Source: Phoronis australis (lineage: Eukaryota; Phoronida; Phoronidae). From it: a stretch of DNA of 64,000 bases. A program made the translations under genes and the position numbers. The notes beneath the pieces were generated by a model. The model was not told where the DNA came from and did no database searches. It was given only the letters and a program-made list of their open reading frames with translations. This document shows, in pieces, positions 36,301 to 48,300 of this stretch. Location: contig NMRA01000159.1 of NCBI GenBank assembly GCA_002633005.1, positions 371,174 through 435,173 on the forward strand, in the 5' to 3' direction. Every line of letters begins with the position of its first letter. Position 1 is the first letter of the stretch.

Positions 36301-39300
36301 AAGCTTGTAAGTTCAGTAAATATTGGTAATGCAAAGTTATGAGATTTCCTACTGAGATCCATTAAAGAGCTTTTTTATCTTTAAATATTACAAAAAATGT
36401 TTAACCTTACTGCAAATGCTTCATGAATATTCAACTATTATATAAAAAGTTCAAATGTCAACACCAGTTGCTACATAAGGTGCTGTTTCATTGTGATGGT
36501 CGTAAAGTTTGCAGCGTACCCAAGCACACCAGGCAAACAAAATGTCGAAGAATTTCCGAATTGCTCTCCTGTTCTTGTTGACAAAAATTAATCTACAATG
36601 TAGTAACGCCCGACTACGTGGGCTCCAAATTTGACCTCAAAGTTACATTTCTTTTCACTTATCGAGAGGACCCAATATATTCTTTCGTGTATCATGCTTG
36701 CATCGAAATTTGAAATTTTATTAATGAAAGTTACCATTTATTTTGTTACATTTTTTCCAGCTCACCTGCAGAATGCGGTCATTCTTTACTCATGGAACCT
36801 ACAGCCAGTGGAGAGTGAGTCGCGAGAGCAAGTTCTTGGGAATTAAGGTAACGCATATCATGCCTGAGGCGCCTCCAATAAGAATGATTGTATCATGCCT
36901 GTCTTTCGTGGTTACGTTAGTCTTCGCAAGATTTCACTATGTACATGTACCTTAAGTGAATCAAGACACTGTCTGTTGTTACTGGACACGCTCCTGTGTA
37001 TCCACACATTCGAACGCGATCGGGGATGTGAACGATTGAAAAATGAGGGCCCAGCAATGGAAAAATCTAAATTAGTGATACCTTTGAATTGAGTTTATCC
37101 AGAGCTGTTTTCTATAGACTGAAGACACTTAAATGCACTTGCAGGCAAAATCTTTTATTGAACATCTACAACGAGTGTCCCATGATTCAGAATTATAAGT
37201 ACTCTGACCAATCATTTCAGCGTCCACCATTTTGCTGGGATCTGTACAATAGTACATGTAAGATTCCGATCATACTTGAGAATCACGTACATGTACCTCA
37301 CACTCGCAAAATTTTGCGTGGTTTTGCCTGATCTTGCTTTTAGGCGAGTTTCTTAAGTCTAAGGAACGATACCCTGATCACGCAGGACTGTTAACCTGCA
37401 AACGTTTCCGTGATGTTTAAAACTGCCATAAACCCAATTTTGTCGACAAAATACAATTTTGATTTAGGTTCCTCATCGCTATGAAATTGGTCTCAACTTT
37501 TGTCTCAGTCAAAAGGGTGTGATTTTCTGGGTTTGAAAATAACTGACGGCTCATTATTGCACAAGTGGTTAAATCACGGCCACATTGCAAGCCTTCTTTC
37601 CATCATCAAACTCAGCTTTTAAATTGGGGTCTGGATCAAAAACTCGTTTTTTGTAGGGAAACTGTTCTTTAAAACCAAAATTATTTCAGATTCTAAAATT
37701 ATTAAAACTATTTTTAAAATCTGAAAGAATTGTGGTAGCGATAACCTTCATTATTATAATGGCAATATTAGAATATCAATGTCTACATTTGGTATGGTGT
37801 TGGTATCTTGAAAGTCTTCTAATGCTGCGCACTTCACCAAAATTATTTTGTCATGTCATTAATTAGCCACCGACTTGCTCTAGCTACTGCACGTGCTTCG
37901 CGTGCCATTTCAGATCCTCAACTATGGAAGCACAAGAGTTGACTTGGACGAAGGCGAAGAGCTGGAACTTCAACTTCAGCTGCAAGTGCCGTACTTAGGC
38001 GGCATGCCGTTGACAATAGAAGTTGCTGTGCCTCATGATGCTCTAGACGGCACCCACTGCGCCACGGGGGAGCCTATACCTCAGCTAGCCGCCGACACGT
38101 GTGGCTTGTCGGTAGCGAGGTCGCAATGGAAAAACATTCACAGACTCAAAGTGAAAGCTACAGTGGACAACAAAAAAGAAACTGTAGGTTATGGCATATT
38201 GTAAACCATTCTGGTTCCTTTAGGCAACCAATGTCGTTACGCTTCTATGAGTGCGTAAGACACTACCTAATCATGCACTTGTACCCGTGGCCGGAGTTGT
38301 CGTTACCAGTAGGTGTTGCATTATCACTGCACAGTTGTCAGTAGCCTCCTCAAAACGTGTCTTGTTTCTGGAAACTGTTAGAACCACACGAAAGTTCGAG
38401 AAGCCTGATAATGTATTGGTTATTCAAACGCTGTACGGCATGTCTTGACTGGAATCGGATCTTGCACTGAAATTCACACAATTTGAAAGCAACGGTGAAG
38501 AATGCTACCGGAATGCATTCATGCTTCATATGGAGTTGCGAAGTCGCTTTTCTTAGTTATGCAAGAAAACATCCTGTTGAGCCATAGCCGCTTCATCTTT
38601 GCGTTTCTACTCGAACCGATCTCTCATAATGAAGGAAATTCCAAAGCACCTTCCTTTAAAAAGCATCTTGTTTAATCATTGATGAATGCCCCGTTTTAAG
38701 ATGAGCAATGGAGATCATGTTGTCGCCTCTTTCCAGATTGCTCAGGCGTTGAGACGGATAAATCTGCGGACGCCTTTGATGGTGTGGTCGCATCTCATTT
38801 GGAACAACTACTCACTACCGGAAATAGAAGTAGGCCACCAAATAGTGGACATTATAATGTTGTTATTTATTTAGAGTTAGGACCAGCTCAAGGTGTATCT
38901 TTTCTGTACTAAGAATTAAACTTAGTCTTTCGTACATACACACGATATTTGACTAATCGCGTGGCAGCAAACTGTGTGCATTTACTGTTTGTGTGCGAGT
39001 CTCGGGTAAAATCTCGAGAGCTCTGTCTCAGCTGCCACTATCCAAAATATCGTACTTGCTGAAGACATGGGCAGATCTTGACCACCTTCAGCCAAGTGTA
39101 CCAGTACGACTTCGACGAGACATTTTACCAATTAAACATTAAATACATGTACTATGCTACCAAGGTTCAATAAGGTGGTAGAGCCCCTTTACGCCTACTA
39201 TCGATATCATTTGTGTTTTGAAATTGTATGGTTTAGTTCTCCTAATATGTTCATTTGCCTCATTTAGATTGGAGTGAAGGACAAAGACAACCGAAGGATT

Positions 39301-42300
39301 CCAATGTGCCGATCCACAAACGATCCACACATGACCACTTTCGATGGAGTGTAAGTACAGGTAGCCAGCGATGCTTTTGGGCTAACCGTGACAGTTTTGT
39401 CAGCATTGATATATCATATGGTAGCTGAACATAAGTGCAAAAGTATTTGTCGTTCCTTCAGGCGTCACGTAGTATTTCGTTGATTTCTTGATTGGCGTCA
39501 TACATTGGGTATTTTTCCTTTACAGATCCTACGAACACCATCTCGAGGGATACTTTGTGCTTTATCGACACAAGACATATCCATTTGAGGTAGTGTGTGA
39601 TATACACTGTACCAATAGCTCTTCATCTCTCAAATACAGCACTTAATAATAATTATTTAAAATTTCTTCTGTGCCTGTAATCTCGAATTTTCTCAATGAA
39701 CCGAATTTTTGTTTTAGGCAATGAAATTGGTCTCAAAATGTCCTCTAGTCAGATGAGTAGCGTATCTGGGTATGCAAAGAGCCTGAGATTAAGCTCCGCC
39801 CAAAAAATTACACGCCGTGATAAGTCAACTTGTAGAGCCGGATGTCAAACAATAAAATACAGCTAGTTATGTCGCAGTCCTGAAATGAACCCCAATTTGG
39901 CTAAGGAATAATTGGAAACCAATTTCATAACGTCAAATGGCCTACCTTTGTTATTGTTTTTGGTTTGGATGGTGGGCTCATAGACGCTTTAATTCTTTCT
40001 CTCCCACTTAAACCCAAAATCAGGCTGACAAGTAGAAAGTGGTTAGGTTAGATTCCTCAAAAATGTTTCATTATACGAAATCTGACTTCTTCATTAGCAT
40101 GATAGAAACTGTGACGTCATCTCGGTAGCTATTACATCTACGTTGGTCGTATGATTCTTCAACGATGTCGCTGTTGGCGTATCTTAACGGGCTGAGAACT
40201 GCTCTGCGTCTTGTGAATAAACAACTAGAAATTTGCAGAAATTACTGTGTGAAATTAGATTGATACGGCTTATTCGATTCTTAACCGTCATGCACATGTT
40301 CATGTTCAGTGATGGAAGTCTAGGGTAATGACATGGCACGAAAAAATTACCGCAAACCTCGAATGGTGTTTTGGGACGTTTGCACAGTTGCATAAAGCCG
40401 AATTTCACAGCGTGCAAGACTGCATCGTCCCATCTTATTATACAAAGACTATGCATAATTGGCTCAACCACCTATGTCATTTTTCTCGTTGTCTTCTTTC
40501 ACAAACTAGGTCCATGCACATTACAAGCCTTGCAACAAAGGACGCTTCCCAATGTGCAATTGCGCTGTAGGTATCCTTTCCGCTAATGATGTCATCGTGT
40601 TTGACAAATGTGGTCGGGGAACAATTGACGTCACTTCCTGGGAACTTGGACGCAACAGAATGCGAGTAGCTGTGCGAAGCGCTGGACTTAACAGGGGAAC
40701 TCGGATACTCAGGGAAAATGGTGGAAAAAAATACAGGGTAAGATGAAAATGGAAAACAAGTCCAAGAAACAGTTAATTAAATACTGTTAATATAACGATT
40801 TATTTTTGTGCATAAACTTTTATGGCCAAATCGCTTTAGGAAACCAGATAAATGTTGGAGTTTCAAATCGCAAGACTCGGGATTTTTTTTTCAAAATGTA
40901 TGGGGTGAGCTCTAGGAAAACCCGTTTTCCATGTAGCTTTCGGACGCTAATAATTGATGAAAATTCTCCATGATTCACCTGTCAGTGTTTGTTTATTAGT
41001 AAAAACTGCTTTTCTTGTACTTAGCTCAGACAGGCACACAACAGATGACATTGGGCTCAGTAGATTTACTGGTGTTGAAGCGTCCCTTGGTAAATGGATG
41101 CGGTGTTGTCATATTGATACTGGTTAAGTACGTCATGCCATGTGTGGCCAAAGCCACATGTACATGAGTTAAGCGACTAGAAATGTTAGACATTGTCCTT
41201 TAAGCTTTTCCAGTGTTGTGCTTGGTTTTGTGTTCCTAGGTTCAATTACCAACAGGTGGCGAGGTTATCGTGGACGATTCCTATAGCACGTTTATCAATC
41301 TTTATGTTGTGGCTTCGGTCATGGACAGGGGCGAAAGTGAAGGTTTGTGCAGTTCGTTCGATGAAAACTGCGCAAACGACCTCATCCCACGCCACCAAAC
41401 TTTGCTTCCTCCTGGTTACAGCACCAACTGCGGCCGAGCAGGCACGCGATATCCTCTGGCATTTTCTGAAAGTTGGCGGTACGATATTCTTCTATCAGGC
41501 ATACAGTGACTGTTCATGGGCTTATGAATATTGGAATCATTCAACGGAATTTAAATTGTTAAAAGGAGTATAAGTTCTAGGAAATGGGAACTAAGACTGC
41601 ACATTTCTCACGCGTATTATACAAAACTCAGTTTTGCTGCTAGAGTACTGAAATACAGTGTACCAGTCCGCCGAGGACTGCAAAAGTCAAAGACGTCAAG
41701 TAAAACACCACCACGATATTCATGCACTGATTTCAAGTATTCATTACAGTGGCAGATCTAGGATATCACAAAGGGGGGGCAATATTTTGTCTGTAAACAT
41801 TTGCTCAAACCATGATTGTAGATGCGCATGTAGATAGGGGGAGGAAATTTTTCTGTTTTTTCCTCTAAAAATCAAGCGTTTTCCTGTATTCCCGAAGTAT
41901 TATCCAAGAAAAAAAGGCAAAAAATAAAAACGCGAAGAAAGTGTCAAATAGGAAAAACTGCTTGTATCACAGACTCGAACTCACGACTGGCGTTTAGAGC
42001 GCGCGTACTTAACCACTCCACCACCACGACTTAACTCATAATTTGTTACCGTCCACTTGTTTATGGTCCACAGCGTTTGCGCGTGAAACCTCCTTTTTTC
42101 GTAATGCTTATTACATGTTTTATATTTTGTGAATCAGTTCGTAACAAATTTGTTGTATTTAAAATAGTCTTCGATTGCCCAAAAGACCAAATCCGTTTTT
42201 TTCTGTTGGCAAAAATGACGCGAGTGATTCAATAAGGCTTCGATTAAAATTGACATCTTACTAGAAGCTTCTGTTTTTTCATCATCACTCAGATTCCGTT

Positions 42301-45300
42301 TTCTTTAAAAAATGAAGCAATTTTCTTCATTGCACAGTGGAGCAGACGACGGAAACGGAGTCGTAGTGCCCAGCGCCACTGCCGGTTGCCTGGGATATCG
42401 CCGGATAGCCTATACTTATCCATAGTTCCGATACGATTGCACCGTGTTCCGAATTTGACACTTGAAATTGGATCTGAGTCCCCCTCCCCCTAAAACTGCA
42501 CATTTAAATCTTGTTTCAGCCGTGTAATTTTAATTACCGGGGTTAATTAATAAACTCAACATTTCCCTACGCTCTTGCTGTTTTATTGTTTGCGGCAGCC
42601 AAGGGGGGTGGGGCCTGCCCCCCTAAATCCGCCTATGCATTACTCGCTATTTGCTAGTCCCCACCGAGCATAATCTAAACGTCGGTTTCTTTAATCGCTA
42701 GAACAGGAACTGTAAGTTTTTCGTACCACTAAATACTCGACTGTAGGACATAGCTGCCCATTTAGCGTTCCGATATAATTCATACGAAATTAACAGGGTT
42801 TCAGAAGGTATATTCGACTTCGTATCCTAAGAGTTGAATGGAATTCTGCAAACACTGAAACTTCTATCGGGTAGTTTGATTAAAACCAGGAAGCCGACTT
42901 TGAACATGGTGATGTTTGTAGCTCAGTACCAACGGAACGTTACTACATTGCCGTGTCAAAATGATTTGCACTGTGTTTTTGCTTCCTATAGAATTAACGA
43001 AACCGAAAGTTTGTTACACTGGAATTGGAACTTTGAAGACGACCGCCAATCTTCGTACGACGGCCACGTGTACTGCACATGCGCTGAAGACGACCAGTCC
43101 CTCTCTTGCGTTGCCGGAGGCGACGCGCCGAAGTGTAAACCGCGATATGGGCAAAAGGATGAGACGAATCGGCTCCTTGGAAACGCGCGCCGTCGGAGAA
43201 ACCTAGCACGCCATGACCACTTCGACTTTTTAGACTACGACGAGACTGAATACATGACGGTCACGAAAACCACCAAGAACAAGGTAAGGACTGTGAAAAA
43301 GTGTATTTTATTGCGTCTGCACAAACGTCAAGGTCAAAGGATGGAAAAACTGGTATGTCGCACTTATGGGCACAATTCCTCATTTATAAACACGGATCCG
43401 GTAAACTTAGTTCACTGGATCATTAACGGCTCACCGACCACCAGACTCGGTGCCGGACTCGCCATGCCAACTTTACGAAACCAAAAACCAGCTCCCGATT
43501 CGCAATAACGACTCCATGACACTGAGATGGAGTCGGTGAACGTATGTGTTGTGAGAACAGCAATGTGTGTTGGGGCGGGACAGTCGTTTTTGTGTGTCTG
43601 GGCACAAGATTGTGAGTCGGTGGTCTCACTTTAGTACGACACCCATGAGCCATGTTTTTGAACAAGAGACTGTATCCATGAGTACGGTATCCCTGTTGTT
43701 TCCATCCCTGTTGTTTGTACCCTTGTCCATATGTACATACATGTACTACGGGTCCCGATGTCCAGTTTTACTTGATCTCTTTCGGCGGCGAGTATTAAGT
43801 TGACCTCGACAACTGTTGGGCTATACTTACGATACCCCTTACAGAAAGTTTAATACTGGATTTGATCACCCGTTCAAACAATGAGCTTTTGTGTTTGAGA
43901 AGTGTAAGTTGAAATCATTACATGGTAGTGTACAGCTGAAATACTTTGATTGCAGGAAGTCTCGCTCGATGTTACATGCAATTGTTTTCAGCGAAATGAA
44001 GAAATGCAACTGAATTGCAAGAAATAATTTTCACTTATATTTACAAGAGGCCAATTCTGTAAGAAGGGTTGTGATGTTTTGTCATAATTAGAAACGCAAT
44101 AGACGAACAACTCGAACGTTTAGCGAAGAAGAAGCTCTGCGGTACTGCGACAACTACGTTCGGTCGACCAATGTAGCGTTACAGTGCGGGGCGTTGGACA
44201 TAGACTTCACGGAACCTATTGAATCGTGTGCTCTGGATTTGGTGGTAAGTTGTGAAGATGTCACCGCAGTTCGAATGTGCAAAATATTGCCGTACAAAGC
44301 GTTTAATCAGTGACTTTTGTTTCTTAACGTTATACAACAAGTGAAGCACGAATTTTCTAGTTCATATTGTACAGAAAAAAGCTTATTTTGGTTCTGATAC
44401 GTGCCCATGACATAACTTTGGAGCTACACAAACGAAGAATAAAAAACACCCGCGTCTCTTCTTGAAAAACAAAATCTTGGTTAAAATCTTGATTACAAAA
44501 GCTCAGCTATGAATAATCATCTTAAAATTAATGAATATATTGGGAAGGTTTTCTTCATAAGGGAGAGTGAGAAAATGTGAATCCCACTCCTCTGCAGGCA
44601 GCAGCACAGCCAATTGTGACACTGCATATGCGAAAGTTGTTTCAGATGAGTAAAACAAGAGAAAATTTAGGTACCCGGTATTAGGACTTTCTGAACTTAA
44701 CAATTCTTTTCTGAGTAAAACATTACTTTCAATGGGACTGCCTCGGCTGATGTAACGATTGAGATGACTGAGACCCAGCACAAACTGCAGGATCTTATTC
44801 CCCGTCGTCCTTCTGTGCAGGCAACTGGCGACACACAGTGGGCAGTAACGGCACTAGACACTGTTAAACACGAGTGTCTTGCTGAAGTTGACAGAAATAC
44901 CTCGCTGTGGGTGCAAACACCGACGGCCAATGTGACAGTTCCTCCAGTGGCAATAGAGGGCGCGATATGCTATAACGAATGCAGCGGCAACGGGATATGC
45001 GACAAAGGTAGGCCAATCTAGCTTGCATACAGCCATGCTTACAAAACTTTAAATTTTGAAACCATAAGGTGTCCGAACCCTCTCTCCTCCCCCCGGAAAA
45101 ACGCCACCTTCTTACAGTTTCCCACCAGATCTTAAGAACCCTTGTTGTTTTCTAAATTTTTAAGGTTGTGGGTAAGTAAAAAGTGCTCCAAGATGTTAAG
45201 GGTACGGTTTAGCAGAAAATCGCTTTGTTTTGAGATTTCTGGAGACCTGGGACATGAATGGTTTCTACTATAACACCAGTCATTTTAGTGTCTCAATTGT

Positions 45301-48300
45301 AGCTTGTCATTGTCTATCTTTAACACTGATTTGCAGGCGAGTGTAGCTGTCACCAAGGATACGCTGCGCCCGACTGCTCAGTTGACTTGAATTCCCCACC
45401 AGATGTATACTTCACACCTCGTTGTGACGTCAGCACAAGGCCGTGTCTCACCAATCCCGTGATCGGAAACGACTTCCTAGAGGGAGATAGTTTGACCTGC
45501 CACATAAAGGAAGTCGGTGTAAGCATGCCATTTAGTTGAATTGAAAATGTGGTGTTTGGGCTTGAGACAGTACTCGGATCGTTATTGCGTGTCACCAACC
45601 TCAATAAATTGACTTATGACGACCGGTCATTGCTCTACGCGCAAGGTCGCAAGTATCACCAAGCTGCCAGTTATTTCGTAGAACCGAGACCATTTTAATT
45701 CGCGCAAGTCATACTAGTTTTGTTGCCGAATACCTGTAATACCTGTAATACCTGTCACGGACAGGATCATTGGGGATATGCTGGTGCATTAATCCCCTCC
45801 CCAGACCATCCCCGTGACAGCAGAAGGCGCAGAACTCCAGGGCTGACGTTGCCTGTAAGCATTTGATTAGACAGCACTCGGGCACGGCCCTTCTTGTGAC
45901 TCTTCGCAGCATGGCCATAAATAATACCGGCTTCGAGCAGGCGGCTGCCATCATTGAACTCAGCCAGCTGGGATGCAGTCTGCTCGTGGTTGCGTTTGCG
46001 AGCCAGCAGCTTAACGTCAGCCGAATATAAGTAGAGGGGTTGGTTGGTGGTGCATGAGCCAGCGAGGTAATCTGCACGCTCATTAATCAAGACACCGGCG
46101 TGGCCAGGTACGAAAGACCAGATCACCACATGATGAGGGTGGCGTGATCGGAAGACACCCCAGTTGGCTGGGAGGTTTCCAGATTGAACTTTCATCAACA
46201 CTGCCATGGAATCGGTGGCAAAGATAATGGTGTGATTCTCCAGGTCTAGGAGTGACAGCTTGGTTAGGGCTCGTTGTATAGCCTCAAACTCCATCCGCGT
46301 ACTGCTTGTGGATATATGGTGGCAGCCACTACCTTCCGCAATGACGTTGTTAGCACAGCGTATTTGATAGCCCCATCCCGCACGATTAGTTTCACCATCG
46401 AAGGATCCATCAGTTGCTACAATGATGGCATTAATACCGCCAAGATCACGCCATTGCTGACGGCACAATGCTTGGGCTACTCCAGGAGGCCATTCCCGAG
46501 CTTCCCTGTTGAAAGCAATGATGACATTCGGTTCCTCACCAAGTTCTTGTACTGGCAGCCAAGCAGCAACTTGCGCGATCATGTGTTCGCCGATGAGACC
46601 CATGGTTGCGTTAACAGCAGCGACAGTCCACGAGCACCTGCTAAGTCTTTGGTGGGAGGCATTGCGAAAAGGTCTAGGACGAAGTCCATAAGTTTCTGTT
46701 GCAGGGACGGAGTTCACGCACCTGTCAAGTGCAGTCTTCACTTGACTGTGTAATGGATGGAAGGGGCTTTGAACAGCCTTGGCTACAGTAATACCTTGTA
46801 GAAGGGATTGTCTGTCTGCAATGCTGGGAATACCGACAAGGTAACGTAATGCTGTGACTGACGTAGTTCTCGTACATCCAGTGATGACGCGAAGACCAAT
46901 GTTCTGGAGCCTCTCAAGTCTGTTGATTTGATTTTTACTGATGTTGATCATGGGGAGAGCGTAGTCGAAGATCGAAGTGACCAGGGCTTTATAAAGCATG
47001 ACGAGGTGCCTTTCCTCCGCCTTCCGACCAGCCGCAGCCCTAAGGGCATTGATTCCTCTGTTGGCACGGCTGATCATACTGTTAACTTGAGTTGTGAAGT
47101 TGAGCCTGCGGTCAAGTTCTACACCCAAGTGACGCATGTGGTCAGATGTAGCAATCAACTTCCCATCGTAGGTAGGGCAAGGGAAATCATCAACACTGAG
47201 GCGATTGTCCAGAGTACAGAAGAGAGCTTCACATTTGTCTCCATTGCAGCTCATTCCGCTGGTAGCACAAAACTCGCATATTTTTATCAATGAAGACTGT
47301 GCTTTGTGGAGAATCTCATGATGTGTTTGTCCTTGCGATGACAGCAGCATGTCGTCTGCAAAGGTGCGAAGTCGGCAGTCAGCGCGGTTCAGTCTGGCGA
47401 GTGGGAGGGTGTAGATATTGAACAGCACTGGGGACAGAGGTGAACCTTGGGGTAAGCCTGTGTTGACAGATACCCATTCTGAACGCCATGTACGATGTTT
47501 TAGCATGCATCGCCGGCTGTTGAGGGCACTCATCACCCATCTAATGCATCGTACAGGAATACCGAGATGAAGCATGCCATCCGCAAGTTTTGGAAGTTGA
47601 ACAGAATTGTACGCATCTTCTAGATCAAGGCCAACGAGGAGAGTGTTTTCTTTGTTTTCAAAACCTTGCCATATCTCATCCGCAACAGAAGCTGCGTTGG
47701 CCCATGAATCTCTACCAGGTCGATAAGCACCCATTCCTGGGAGGAGCCAGGGTTCAATTAACTTGGTGATTCTTTGCGCCATGATCCTTTCAGGGATTTT
47801 TCCAATGACGTTCTGCATCACTATGATGCGATATCCCTTGAGTGCACGATGGTCTTTTCCAGGTTTTGGTACAGGAATTAAGAAGGCATCTGTCCAGATG
47901 TGAGGGATGATTCCAGTGGCCAAACTGACGTTGTAGGACTTCACAAGCTTGGCCAGCAGAAAGTCAGGCAAAAACTTGAGTGTCAGGACTCTCACGCCAT
48001 CGGGGCCAGGGACACCCTCTTTGCAAGTTTTGATAGCCTCCGCAACCTCTGCTGCAGAGAATTGACTGTCCTGTTCAGCTGTCTTGCAAAGTCCATCTAG
48101 TTGCCGAAAGTCATTAAAATCACAGGTTATTCAGTTTCTTTGACGAAACAGGTTTCAATCTACTTCTGTTGTAAATTTACTCCTTCCTTCAATCCTGTTA
48201 AACTCAAGTGGACAGGTCTTTGACATCACTATGGTTTTTTGTTAGTAACCTACAGTGTACAAGGAGACAATTACGTACACGAGACATTGAGACATACACT

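Noticed and set aside
41270-41573. separate short gene in two overlapping frames
   Set aside because: It is the VWD exon read past its GTACGA donor; the second frame has no motif.
42834-43508. single 224-codon gene starting at 42834
   Set aside because: Only 42992-43283 fits exon phase and VWDE similarity; the rest reads through the acceptor and a good GTAAGG donor.
46274-46753. 159-codon plus-strand frame
   Set aside because: It lies opposite the RNase H part of the LINE frame and is its shadow.
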